From assembly GCA_003260075.1 (NCBI GenBank), contig QLIY01000072.1:125146-189145 (forward strand): 64,000 nt of DNA, in the 5' to 3' direction. A model generated the notes under the pieces. The model was not told where the DNA came from, searched no databases, and was given only the letters and a program-made list of their open reading frames with translations. Both the position numbers and the translations under genes were made by a program. Positions 1-12,507 of the stretch are shown piece after piece. The stretch's first letter is position 1; each line of letters opens with the position of its first letter. Origin of the DNA: Phallusia mammillata (lineage: Eukaryota; Chordata; Ascidiacea; Phlebobranchia; Ascidiidae).

Positions 1-80
1 GCAATGTTGTGCAACCTGGTGACATTGTCTGTCACACATTTGGTGCTTATGATGTCACAACCTTGGCATTGTTTTACTGA
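1..80 (+). CDS. Possible 3' end of an upstream gene (partial)
   Basis: From base 3 the plus strand is open for 25 codons and ends at TGA 78-80, with the C-terminal string GDIVCHTFGAYDVTTLALFY. Codon choice looks coding, and an AATAAA lies about 500 bases downstream near 586, as expected for a 3' UTR. There is too little sequence to assign a family, and a chance open stretch of this length is quite possible. Confidence 0.25.
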   Translation, partial: NVVQPGDIVCHTFGAYDVTTLALFY

Positions 81-902
81 AGTCCCAACTTGTAAGCGTG
101 ACTGCCTCGTGTTTATTAGCGACTGGATGTTATAGAGGCAGCATGCTTTATCTAATTGACCGGTTATGTTTGTTTCTTTGCTAACGAATAGGAAATTTGT
201 GCTAACTGAACTGTTGCCGGTCGTCCAATGTGTAATTTGTGCATTTCTGGCCCACGGATCCCACCGTCGTCAGCCAACTTGCTGTTTGCTGTAAATAACT
301 GTATTTTTCCGGTAAGCCTTGTTGCTTAAAGTCTCGCAGTTCGTTACTAATGTGTTTTGGTGATGTTTATTGAATTTGATGCTGTATTTGCAGAACCTAA
401 AATCTCCTGATCGCTTTGAATGTTACTGTGACTCTGGTCCTATAATAGTTCGGTAAGAGTCAAATGTACTGATAATTTCTCGTCTGTTTCCTTAACTAAA
501 TTAGTGCATATTTGCAGAAACCGCTTTTGCCTTTGTGCTCGTCTTGCTGCTGAACCCTCGAGCGCCACCTCTGTCCATATTGCCTTAATAAAACGTTCGT
601 TATTTTGGCTCTTGGTGCCTTGGAGTTGTTGAGCGCGAGGAAAAGCGCGTTGAGAACCGTTCTAGGAATATAAGCGATCGCCCCTGCTGTGCTGTCTGGG
701 CGCATAGAGTCACGCCCTCTACCAATTAAAAGACAGCGCAACAGTCGGCTTATGTGTCTATAATATTTTAGACAGTTTTTTTTACAAGTAATAGCGTCTT
801 TTCCTCTCCCAATTCCTCTTTGGGACAAATTTCTTTGCAGGAAATAAACATTTTTCCTCAAAAGTGCCAAGTGGCACTCGTTTCAGAACCAATACTCTAA
901 CC
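81..902. other. Intergenic or 3' UTR sequence, nothing recognised
   Basis: No convincing coding exon on either strand. A 124-codon minus-strand open frame (496-870) has low-complexity basic composition, no recognisable domain and no splice context. If the gene ending at 80 is real, 81 to about 610 may be its 3' UTR, since AATAAA occurs near 586. Confidence 0.4.
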
Positions 903-1501
903 CAGGGGTGGGCAAACTACGGCCCGCCAAATGTTAGTAAATTTTAAAGATAAAGTTTCCGAGTAACGATGAATAGTATTATGAGCACAGGCGTAGAGTT
1001 TTAAAGAGAGCGGGCGCGACTTGCCGATACCTATACCATGTGGAGTATCTGTACCCGTCCCATACTTTAGAACTAAACACATGGATATCTTTATCACATT
1101 AAAAAAATTCTACTCCGTATACGAAAGTTTTTCTGTTGCGATATGTAGAAATGATATTACCAAGTTTCATACGATTACAACGCCCAGGATTGATCCAAAG
1201 CCAGTTTGTTATGTCACAAATAAGTCTACAAGTGGTAATTGTGCGCAAACAATTGCCTTCTTTGGTTACTTGTGATGCAATATACAAGTATTGCTCGCAA
1301 GATGGGGCTAACTATGAGTTTAACAGTCGCTTTACAAGATTTTAAATGGGATTACAGAAAGACCATATCTTGGCGCCCCTATAAAAATAGCCTCGCGGGC
1401 TAAGTTTGGAAAGACGGCGCTAAGGCATGTAAACTATGCGGCCCGCGCAAATCATTATTAAACTCATCCGGCCCGCAGTGAAAAAAATTTGTTGACCCCT
1501 G
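903..1501. mobile_element. Non-autonomous hAT-type element (599 bp, degraded)
   Basis: Starts CAGGGGTGGGCAAACTACGG and ends TTTGTTGACCCCTG, so the ends form an imperfect terminal inverted repeat (CAGGGGT..CAAA). Both ends carry the GCGGCCCGC-type motif common in hAT MITEs. Flanking 8-mers CTCTAACC (895-902) and CTTTAGAG (1502-1509) agree at 5 of 8 positions and resemble the hAT consensus NTCTAGAN, so this is an old insertion. No transposase is encoded. Confidence 0.7.
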
Positions 1502-2308
1502 CTTTAGAGGTTTTGTCGAGGCCAAATATCTACCCCTAAAAATTACCTCGCGGCACATAGCTTGCCGACCCATGTTTTCACGTTACCTTTTGGTGACAAT
1601 TTGTTTGTTAAAATACGTCTCGCATTATTACATGTTGTGTCAGGTTTACTAAAACTTTATTCTAATAAGCTTAAAACAGAAGTGCTAAAGTTATTGTTTT
1701 GAAGCAACCTCTTTTTAACTCAGAACCCTCCAATCAAAACCATTCACATGGACACTTCTCAGAAGAAACACAAATACAAAAACCGTCGTCCCGTAATCAA
1801 ATTTGTTTAATGTATGATTGTTACCACGGTGGGATATAACTGTTACAAATTACCTAAAAATGGAATGCTCAAACACAAGCCAAAGTACGAGCCATATCGA
1901 TTTGGCTTCGGATAGGCTGAAAAAGGTAGGCCTAAATCCTAAAACCTTATAAACTGATGCAAAAGGCAGTTCGACAAAAAAAGTAGTTGATAAACAAAAA
2001 AATATGCAAAAGGCAGTTCGACAAAAAAAGTAGTTGATAAACAATACGAAAAAAAAATGATGAAACTCGGACAAGGCGGTCTCAATACAGATCTCTTATT
2101 TCCACGGGTAGGTAATTATGTGTAACAAATAAATGAGTGCCCATTCGATGCATCGAATACTAAAAAGTGAGCCATAGCTCATAAAAAGTCTCATCGTTAA
2201 AAAATGTCAACACATGGTGGTAAACCACATCAAAATGCACTTCAAATCTTGAATCAATTGTCTTTTGCAAAGCCTATAGGCTATATAGCTTGATGTAGCG
2301 CAAACTTG
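1502..2308. other. Intergenic and probable 3' UTR of the multi-DOMON gene
   Basis: No coding exon is supported. The part next to 2309 is probably the 3' UTR of the minus-strand gene; a minus-strand AATAAA (TTTATT on plus) occurs near 1652. A short tandem duplication lies at 1958-2044. Confidence 0.4.
1958..2044. repeat. Two-copy tandem duplication, period 47 bp
   Basis: The segment beginning TGCAAAAGGCAGTTCGACAA at 1958 recurs at 2005, with about 40 bases almost identical. Unlike the allelic duplications elsewhere in the window there is no G tract between the copies, so this looks like a genuine local duplication. Confidence 0.85.
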
Positions 2309-5300
2309 TCAATGCATTGCGATGGCGACAATAAACGCTATCAGGAAGGCAATGTTTCCAGTCGCATATATCCCCAGGACAATGTATTTTATTTTGGCTC
2401 CCTGCAAATACAAATGAGTTTTTACCATGCTTTGAATTTTTTTCAACATTCTCAACTTTTACCTTTGGTGGCATAGGTTTATTGTTGTCACTTTCGGGTG
2501 CTGCTCCTGCAGCGGGTTTGGTCATTTCCACAGAACTTGTTTTGTTTGGCTTTTTATAGGCTAAAACAGTAGGATCAAGTCACCATATTATACAAACAAT
2601 TTACTTCACAATTCGAAATTTCCCTTTTTAATAATGTAACTAAGTTATGTATAGAGTCAAATAAAAAATATTTGCTATATACCTTCAATATGACCATATC
2701 GAGCTGATATGATTTCCATGACTATCTCTGTGATAATATGGAAAACAACAAAGCCAATCATTAACCATGTGACCCACTGGTGTAAGTTGAAAATAGGCAA
2801 ATCAATTCCTGTCGAAAACAATGTTAAACAACCTTCAACAAACATCTGTGCCAAATTTCGCTTTGAAGCTGTAACTTACCCAAGAATATGGCGACGACGG
2901 ATAGTGTTCGTGCTGCCAACCCCACAAACCAATGACCCCAGTTAAAAATGTATCTCTTTGGAGTATTTGGATGAGGACGGAAAAGGGCCATAAGTGGATT
3001 GGTTATGGCAAGTCCAGTGACGATCAGTCCTATGATAGGATGTGCGCCAGCGTTCTGTTATAGCAACCAGGAAAGGTTTAAAATAAGTTGCTAGGTTAAA
3101 GGTTAAAGTCTGCATCCAACTTACGGCACTGTATCCTCCAGCGTAAACAAAAATGAGCACAAATGCCACCAAAGTGGAAACGACAGCTGTCGACATCATT
3201 GCTCTGTGAATCTATCGAGGAAAAATGACCTGTTACGCAAATTGCAAAGGGAACCCGATTCGGCAGATTTCACACCTTATTGTGTAGTAATTGTCCGATA
3301 TACTTCCGGATTTGCTTTTTAGTGTTAACTTTTAAAAAAACTTCATAAGGTGCGAATGTACTTATTTGTCACGGATTTGATTGTTATCGATAACAATTTA
3401 ACATGATCACGTTAATTAACGGTTTTAAAACCGAAAGGCAATTACCTAAAATTGCTCAACTAAGTTCCGGCAAGGATAAATTGATTCTTCTAAACATTAA
3501 ACAAGGTTTTCGATTATTGCATTACCGGTTGGTAGAAGTGTGAATAAATAGTATAATGTTTACGAACCTGAAACCACACTTTTGTTCCAAAACAAGTTGA
3601 ACCATGCCACAGTGGTTTAAAGTGTCTGGCGATTAACACTCCAATGCTGACACATGTAATCCAAGCAATGATCATGAGCGACCTGAAAACAAACGTATAA
3701 GATAGAGAATGTGTGTTAATAAAAGTCAACTACATCAACTGTTTCTACTTACGCGTGCAGTTTTATCAATACCCTTCGCGCTGATGAACCGCCGGAGCTC
3801 TGTACTGACTCCCGGATTCGCGTAAAGTTAACTGGGAGATCAGAGTAGCTTCGTCGATTCTGGTGATATTGCATGATATTTCCTGCAAATATACTTTACG
3901 TAATAATGTTGAACCGAAAACCGATTTTCTGTGGTACATTAACAACGACTTTGTTTTGTATTTGATTTTAATCCAGTACTTTAGAACAGCGATCTTCAAG
4001 CTGGGTTATCGGTTCCCCCATATACTGTAGTGCATCAAACATCTACAGGAGTGCGTAAGTACGAAGGGGGGTCATAGTGCTTTACCAAAAAATGTAGGTG
4101 TGAGAGTTGCAGAAAGTTGTAGAGTGCGTATGACCACTTATATACAACCATTTTATACATGTTCGTTATCTTGAAAAATGGTCATTTCACATTCAAGGGT
4201 GCTGCATGGATATCAATCACAAGGGTGTATGGAATCGTAGCATTTGTACTGAGGGTGAAGAAGGGGGGAAACGGTATACAGCATAGTATTAGGTCACATT
4301 TTTAACCGCATGCATAGAATCACTGCCACTAACCTGGAAGTGTTGCTCCAGCAGCCATTAAGATGTAATAGTTACTGGTTATCACGTCAAACGTTGTCGG
4401 GTTTTGAGGATCTATCAGCTTGTCTACAGAAGCTGGCCGTGAAAAAGAACACTTCAAAACTCCATCTGCTGCCTTTACTTCAACATCTGTCAAAACACTC
4501 TGCAAAAGTAAAGAAAGGAATCTTATTGATTGCAAGAAGATCTATTTGGCTTCCTCGAAGCGGTTGTTGTAATGACCAAAGGTGCTAAATTGAACATGGG
4601 GTTTGTGTATCGTTTTACCGCCTACATTATGAATCCATTTTAGTAAAAAAACTCGAATGATCCTAATGATTTTTAAACGGGATCCAATGCTACAAAAAGT
4701 TAGAACAATTGGTCTTCACTTTTAGGTGAAAAGCAAAACAAAAACCAAATGGATTGTTTATCAATACAACACATCAAATTAGAATCTTTTTATTTTTTAT
4801 AATTTTTATTCGATAAAATAAGCAGCTAAAATAAAATACCATGTCGTTATCGTCCACAGGTGGCTTATACAGTCCACGAATTACACCAGACTTCAGTTCG
4901 GTTTCAGTGCAGTAGTACATGTCAGCGTTCCTCATCATTCCGTCTGAGGACAGTGCAGTTGCAACATACTCGCCAGATGTGGCGCCAATGATCTCAAATT
5001 TAAACTTGTCTTCGGCTGCTTGCTACAAGTTACAAACTTTTTAGAATTGGTAACTAATTGAGGTTACACCGATAAGATATATCTTACGTGAACCCAGGTT
5101 GTCAAAATACAACTCGAATCTCCTGTTTGGCAACCTGGAGGAAAGCGAAAACATCCTTTGGTTTTGCCGCAGCCCTCGGCGTCTGGTACCGATGTTGAGG
5201 CTGAACTTTGAGCGTTTCTGTTCCTGCAAAATTGATGGTTTAAGGAACTGGCAACATGTCAAATGCAGGTATTGTTTCATGTTTGTTTTCCTAAAATATA

Positions 5301-8300
5301 CACGGCACTTATAATTGCCTAATAAGCTTTATGTTATTGTGTAACTATACCCATACAGACTGCATGGTAGTGAAAGGTGTGGTGTGAGAAAAACTTAAAA
5401 GAGTGATTTTTTCATTTAAAGTAAGATAAATCTCCGCACGAACAAAAAATATCATCCACCCACTTTTCAGTCGATAAAGTTTGTCCTGGGGTGGCGGGAG
5501 CTGAGGTAGGAGAAAAAGATTGGGAAACAGCAACTTCAGTATTCACTGTGGTTGATATTAATGGATATGTGGACGAACTTGATCTTGTTGACAAGCTTGA
5601 GACTGGCGTTGAACTTGTCGATTCCATTTCAGCAGTAAGTGTCGACGTCATAGCGTTAGAATTTGTGGGGTTCGATGAAGGTATAACTTGAGTCAAAAAG
5701 CTGGAAGGCGAACTAGGGGTTGGTGTCGGTGATGCGCTTTGAAGTACAAATCATATTTTATAATTCTCATAACCTGAAGAGGATGTGTGTAGGAATCTGT
5801 GATATTGTTTGAAGGATTGCCCGAGGGCACGTTGTCTTGTTTACTGGTAACTAGATACAAAAGAGAACTTTATTTGCTCTCTTTCGGAGGCAGTTAACAC
5901 AAATTGTTCGAAATTGTCCTGCAATTGTCCTGACGAAAAACGAAACCCAGTCAAACTTACGTGTTAGCTGTGACCGACTCGACTGAAACGAATTTTGTCA
6001 AGTTGCTCGACCATCGATCCACGCCATGATATAACATGGAATTACCTATGTGCAAAGTCAAAACAACAGTTAGAGGAAGGTTTTAGTTTGTTTTAGCTAT
6101 CTTTAAAGGAAAGTTTTTTTACCATCCTGTAGCTTAAAGCGGTTGTTTACTTTTCAAATTGAACCATACAAAATCTGCTACAACGCTTTGAATATTTTTT
6201 ATCTTATAAATGTAAAACTAAAGAAACGCCCTTTTATACAATTGGTTCCCATTCATATACCAAGATAAGCGCCTGATGCAAACAGCACGTGATATGAATT
6301 TGAAACCAAGTCAAATGCGACCGCTTTGTTTTGACTGATTGTTTTAGTCAAGCTTCTTGCTCGACGGAAGCGACATTGTATGACTTCATTGTTAGTCGCT
6401 GCACTGGGCATTGAAATTCCAACCTGCACACAAAAGTTACATCAGTACCAACATTTATCAATTGTCAAAATCATTTACCGGTAGAGTTGAGTCTTCGATA
6501 GGATTTGAATAGCGACCTCGAATAACCCCAGATTTTAGTGCACCGCGAGTGCAAAAATAAAGATCAGCGTCCTGCATTTGTGTGCTTGTTGACATGGCAA
6601 CAGCCACGTACTTTGGCATGACCCCAATGTTGCCGCGGATTTGCATGTCAAATGTCTCGCCGACTTTATCCTGGAAACATATTTGGTCTGCAATCATTAA
6701 TTTTGTCTGACGCTGACGAGTTGATGTTTTACCGAAATGGCAGAGCCCGCGGTTTCATTACACACGTCTGCTGCCACACTTACGTAGTTCCAGGAAAGTA
6801 TGATGCAATTTGGTTGGTTCACTGTGCAGTTCGGAATGTTGCTCATGCATTCTGCGTAACCTCCACACTTTGGAGGCGTCGTCGCTGAGCTTGTTGGCAT
6901 CGCAGTCGTCATGGTTTTTGTGGTTGAAACGATTGTTGTCGTGGTAGAAACGACTTCACTTATTCTGTGAGTGTATGCAAATTTAAGCAAAATCCGTGCA
7001 ACGAAGTTTCACCATACAAGTAAATCATACGTTGTTGCAGCGGTCGGTGTTGTGGAAAAACCATTCATGAAGTTCACTGGTGGCGAAGACCAACGCTGTT
7101 GTTGGTGGTATAGAAGCGTCCCACCTAGAACACACAACCCAAATTAATTGGTACAATACCGGGCCGATGATAAGCTACATGAATTTTTAGTAGCAGCTTT
7201 CGAAACGTTACTCGGATCAATCGTTCAAATCACAAACTGCTGCATTTTATAAACAGTCGACGCCCAATTTTTGAATACATACTTCATTTTGTATCATTAG
7301 TTTTTAGACAGCAGTGCATCAGCATGTGTATCGAAATTGCAATGCTCGCTTGGATGTGTAAATGTCGATTAAATCCGCTCTTTGTTCAATGCACTTACCA
7401 GCATATGAGCCAATTGCGAAAAGCACGTGAAACGATTCCGCTAACAAGTCAAACGATTTGGGTTGTCCAGTTTGATCCGTTCTAGTTATCGATACAGGTC
7501 TTGTAAAAGAACAAGTCACTTTTCCGTTTGTGGACACTACACCGTTTGACACGACGCCAGCCTTGAAAGCAAAACATAAACTTTAAAATTACTTCATTCC
7601 GGATTACTCTCGATGGCAACAATTAATTAAGTATCAAAGAGTGCCATATGGGTGTGGCAAGCCGAAAACTACAGCGTCATTATAACGAATAGCATTTAAT
7701 TTGTAAATTTGAAGTAAATTAACCCTTAGTGGTAAGACTGGGGGTGAATCTCTGGTCTCAAGAAAGTAAGATTCGAGAATTTTTCTCATTAAGTTCACAC
7801 GTAAAGTTTTATCTGCATAGTAACCGCATATTATATAATGTTAATACTAACCGGCAAAGTAGCATCAAGAATTGGGCTAACATACAAGGATTGTATTGTT
7901 CCCGAACCAAGATTTGAAGCAGTACAGTAATATAGATCTGCATCCTGCATTGTAGGTGACGAAGCAAATGCAATTGCCACATATTCCGTATCGGACAGTG
8001 CACCAACACTTATCTCCATTTCGAAATTATTTACTTCTGCTACCTGTTGATTTGTTGTACAAAATTTTGAGCTTGTTTTTTGTTAAATAATATTTTTAAA
8101 CGCTGGACTTACGTAGCGGGATGATAAAGTGACACAACCACTACTTGTTGTCGAGCAGTTGGGAATGTTACTGACACACAACTTGGTTGTCCCACATTCA
8201 TCACCGGGTGTGGTTGAGATGGCGGATGCCAGTAAGGGTGTAGTTGACGTTCTGTTTTAGAACAAAAGTTTGTTAACATTGTATCCGTAGTTACGTGTTT

Positions 8301-11300
8301 TTTTGGTTGTCCTTACGTGGTTTCGAACCCAGAATCTAAAGTCTATAGAACAGAACCTTGAATACACATCTACACATTTCTTGCATATTTAATGAATGCC
8401 GCTTCTTACATATATCACAGGTTTGTTCGCTACCAAGTTTTTTCTCATGATTAACTAATGAAGTAACATATACAGAGCATCTTTCGCTCTCAAATGTGTT
8501 CCTTGGGGCCGCGAGTTTTGGCACTCGCCCAATATTTTGTCAACATCCGGAGTAGGCCACTTTATCACTGTTTTTACTAAAGCTGCAAGTGCCTCTATTT
8601 CCCATAGTCTTAGCAGTAAAGCCCAGTCGTGTTTCATATTACTGTTCGTGAGATTGTTTGTCAGTCATGCAGTGACTGTATGTATTATTTAGTGGGACGA
8701 TTAACTTTGCTCTGGCGTGAAAAGGGGGTGAACGCCTCGACAAAAGGGACTTACAAAAAGGTGGCAGCATGTCAACCACCATGCCATGCATAATCCATGT
8801 GCTCTCGGGACAGGATTGTGGAATCACACGGATAAGTGTAGACGCTTGAGTAATTAACACCCAGAAAAATTGTCGACGCAATTAAGCGTTTTCCAGCACC
8901 GCAATTATTACCTTGTTTCGTTTTGAGGTGGTGGAGCCAAGAAGCCCGTCGTGTAATTGAGCGACGAGGGTGAGAACCAACGGAGATTGAAATGATACTG
9001 CAAATTTCCACCTACCAGGTGTAATGATATGGAGTATAATGTTAAATGCCACTCAACGCTTTATTTAATTAATTATGACATGTGCGCCATATCAAGTATT
9101 GGAAGGAAGACTTAGCACTTTAATGGTTACAACTGCCTTACATCTTTAGGAAATGGCGTTGCTCAAATAAAACAATGAAGAAAGCAACTGTAATTTTTAC
9201 GAGACATAAAAACAACCACGAAAGACGAAATGGAATTTTGTTTCGCTGGAAACAATTTGAATACACAGTACCTGGATATAAACCAATCGCTGAAAGTAAA
9301 TGAAACTCGGCGGAAGACAAGTCAAATATAGTTTGGCTTCCATCACTGGCCGTTCGTGTCACCGATGACGGTCTGGTAAACTTGCATGTCGTCATGCCAT
9401 TGGTCGAGTCGCCGTCAGTGCTCAAAACCCCGGTCTGTCAAAAATATTCAGGGAGTTTCAAGCCTGCATCAACGCATCTCAATTTTTTTCCATATTTGAC
9501 AAATGTTATGTTTTTGACTGTTAAATTGAGGTTATGTCATTAGTCGAGACAAACGAAACGCATTTGCGTAGAATTGGGATTCCCAGCATGATTTGTTTTT
9601 ATTCAAACGAAAACATGACAACGCACAAACTGTTTGATGTAATTTTGGTTTGCGTTGCGTGACTTCCAATGTACATTATTTGCTATGACGTTGCGTACAA
9701 CCTCACACAAAGCAAATTTTCTTTTATATGAACCCGCATTAAAGAATGACACATAACTAACCGGCAAAACAGAATCAACCACAGGGGACGAGTATTGTTG
9801 TCCAATCGTCGCCGAGCCAAGTACGCCACTTGCGCAGAAATAAACGTCTGCGTTCTCCATATTTCCAGTGGGTGCGAAGGCAATAGCGATGTAACCCATG
9901 TCCAGTTCGGGTTTTCCACTTATTTCCATGTCAAAGGTTCCAGAGTTTGGATTCTAATAGAAAAGCCGAAGCAGTTAAATACTATCTTTTGTGTGTCGAA
10001 AGAGATTTAATTTGTTTTCGTTGCCCAAAGTTGAAAACAGCTCTTTTAATGATGAACAAATTTTAAAGAAATTATTAAATTCTAAACGTAACTAAGAACC
10101 TGCAAATTTATTTCCCTTAGCTTATTCTTTATACTTCAACGTATAAAACGCTTAGTTGTCATGGGCAATGCGGCATTTCTCTTGTGTCACTCGCTTGTTG
10201 ACATGTTCTGGTTAGGTTGTTTGTTTGTCAAACTCGGGTTCGCATGTTAGGTATGCTGACCGAAGTTTCAAGTGTTTTACCGAACCGTGTTTTTCTCCCA
10301 CACACGTGACCACATCGCGTCACAAATTTACATAACCTCTACGTGATAAAGAACACGCAACAAATTCTTTGAATACGCATACGTCTTAAACGTGAATGCA
10401 AAAACTCACGTATTTCCAAGAAAAAAATATGCAGTTGGTGTCCCCAGGCGAACAACCGGGCGTATTTGTGTAGCATCTTTTGGTGGTGTTGCAGCCCGAA
10501 GTGATGGTAGGTGATAGCGTCGTTGTCGGGGGTATAAATGTTGCGCTATTAAAAAACATTTTTTTGCCACAAACGGCATTTTGACGCATTTTCGGAAATG
10601 ACCCATGGCGTAGCCTGATAAAATCTTTTATGAGACAATTTAGGTCTTATCTAAATACCCTTAAGGTTTGATTTTTTATCTCTGCATTTTGTTTTTCTTG
10701 CTTACGTGCTTGTTTGTGGTGACGAAGATCTCAGATTCACAGCACTTGACGAAATCCATCTTTGTGTGCCGTGGTATGTCATCACATCTAGATTGTTGGA
10801 ACAAAAAACACAAGTATTGTTGTTTTGTCAAACTATCGGGTTTTTATATGTTAACGATGACCAACCTGGATAAGCACTTGAAGCCAACAGCACGTAAAAA
10901 TCGTCGGCGGTCAAATTGAATACTTTTGATGTATCACCGCTAATAGTTTTTGTGACACTTTCGTATCGTGTAAACTGGCACTCCGCTACCCCATTGCTTG
11001 TACTGGCGATTCCCATCGTCAAAACGTCCTGCGCACAAACACTCATTATTTATTAACGTCGAACTTAATTGCCGCTTGGGTATCGTGTGAGAAACTCTCA
11101 CCGTCTCTGTGTCAGTGACCGGCATTTGATAAAGCCCCTGAATTGCTCCAGACTTCAAGCTTGTCCCGGTGCAATAGTACATGTCAGCATCTTGCATCCT
11201 GTTTGTGGCGGAAAACGCTACGGCAGTGTACGTTGCCCCATTACCTGCACCACCCCTCAACTCCATGTCAAACATGCCGGTTGACTGGTTCTATAAAAAC

Positions 11301-12507
11301 ATCAAAATACGCGATTCTCAAAATGGCCTGTTTTGGGTGGTACTCCTTGTTTTCGACAGGGCAAAAAAATCCAATAGCGACAAAAAAGTAACGTGCAGAA
11401 ATATAATGTTGCTTTTAACAAATGTTAAAAATATATTCAAGGGGGTTTACAAAAACCGGCCGCGAAGGCCTAAAACAGATTTGATCAACAACATTCAACG
11501 ACTTTTTGAAATATATGGGTGCGTTAAGTAGCCGTCGGTAACGAGAAATGAATTTGCTTCTTTCTAAAAATATTTTTCAGTTAAATTTATATCATAAAGG
11601 AGACCGCAAAACCGAAAATAGAAAACTTCTCAAGAAGCTGTCCCAAAGCGTGGGCAGTGGTTGTGATAGATGGAATTTCTCATTAACTTTCTTGATCTTC
11701 AATGGGACATGAAATGTGACAAGTTCTTGATTAAAAATAAGTTGTATGCTAAAAAATGTTTGTATCTTTTAAACAAAATTAAAGACATGGCGTCAATATC
11801 GCTTAACAATTCGCATTAGACAGCACAATTATTCGGTTTTGCGAATGAGGAATATGAAAGCGACCAGTTTTTGTAAGAAAGGTTTGTAAGAAAAAATGAT
11901 CGTCACCACTGCATCATCATGACTTGATAAATACGATTGTTTCAATTTCTATGCAATATGGCTGCCAAAGAGTGGCTTGCGGCAACGGGAGTTCGAACTG
12001 ACCGATCACTGCAGCAATACGTCATTTAAGTCACGACATGAAACAGCGTGCCGCGATTTTACAGTTAATAGCCCGGGTTGTCGTAAAAATGAAATTGCAC
12101 GAAAAGTGACTAAGCGTAAACCCCGGATATCGAGAAAACGAAAACATATCCAAATCATGTTTCCAAAAATAGCCCAATACAACAAGCAATGTGTTCACGA
12201 GCATTCACCTTTAAAATTGTGGCATATCACCTCAATGGAAAATACATTTTCTCTCAAGTTTTTGCAATACTGGAAACAATCAAAAACCATGCCAAATGTG
12301 GGTAGATGAACAATGTGTCGTTTCAAAACTATTTTTGCACGTACTTACCCAAACATACGAAAAGAACAGACATGATGAATCTGTCAGGAGGCAGTTTTGA
12401 GGAAACTTGAAGCAGGCTTTCGTTTGTCCACATCCAACGTCGCTAACGGCATTTGAAGTTTTAATACTTGCAAGTAGAAATGCCAAAAAGAAAAGCGAAA
12501 CTTTCAT
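2309..12507 (-). CDS. Multi-DOMON cytochrome b561 membrane reductase (FRRS1/SDR2-like), 27 exons, 1324 aa
   Basis: Exons, 5' to 3' on minus: 12349-12507, 11102-11290, 10866-11028, 10706-10787, 10410-10545, 9762-9953, 9272-9434, 8912-9011, 8113-8251, 7852-8043, 7399-7561, 7031-7124, 6784-6964, 6479-6670, 6261-6423, 5961-6045, 5464-5736, 5088-5223, 4840-5022, 4334-4499, 3753-3882, 3568-3682, 3125-3211, 2880-3054, 2683-2808, 2463-2560, 2309-2401. All introns are GT-AG and lengths sum to 1325 codons. A signal peptide (MKVSLFFLAFLLASIKTSNA) is followed by five modules (about residues 21-198, 198-395, 395-591, 591-798, 889-1094), each a four-Cys segment plus a DOMON domain with conserved M..AD.Y.C and YH. 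A Ser/Thr-rich linker (about 798-889) precedes module 5. A cytochrome b561 core follows with four candidate haem histidines (LHASLM, IHRAMM, AHPIIG, GHWFVG) and a last helix at the C terminus. The family moves electrons across membranes to ferric iron or other acceptors. No reeler domain is seen, unlike vertebrate FRRS1. Fold and family are secure; the substrate is inferred. Confidence 0.9.
5464..5736 (-). CDS. Mucin-like Ser/Thr linker exon of the multi-DOMON gene
   Basis: This 91-codon exon lies between DOMON modules 4 and 5 and is dominated by Ser, Thr and Pro (for example STSSTPVSSLSTRSSSSTYP). It enters and leaves in phase 2, so it can be included or skipped without shifting frame. The acceptor at 5736 has a weak pyrimidine tract; alternative in-phase acceptors lie slightly further in. 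It probably forms an O-glycosylated stalk between the four distal modules and the membrane-proximal module. Confidence 0.7.

Noticed and set aside
496-870. Minus-strand 124-codon frame near the left edge
   Set aside because: Basic low-complexity composition and no recognisable domain. It overlaps what is probably a 3' UTR on the other strand.
5775-5860. Possible exon between DOMON module 4 and the linker (KQDNVPSGNPSNN..)
   Set aside because: It starts in phase 2 but its only good donor ends in phase 0, while the linker exon needs phase 2. The direct join 5961 to 5736 keeps the frame without it.
10570-10614. Exon 10614 downward as the last exon of DOMON module 1
   Set aside because: No donor in the required phase and no YH..RW motif. 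The segment 10706-10787 has both and fits the repeated exon plan.
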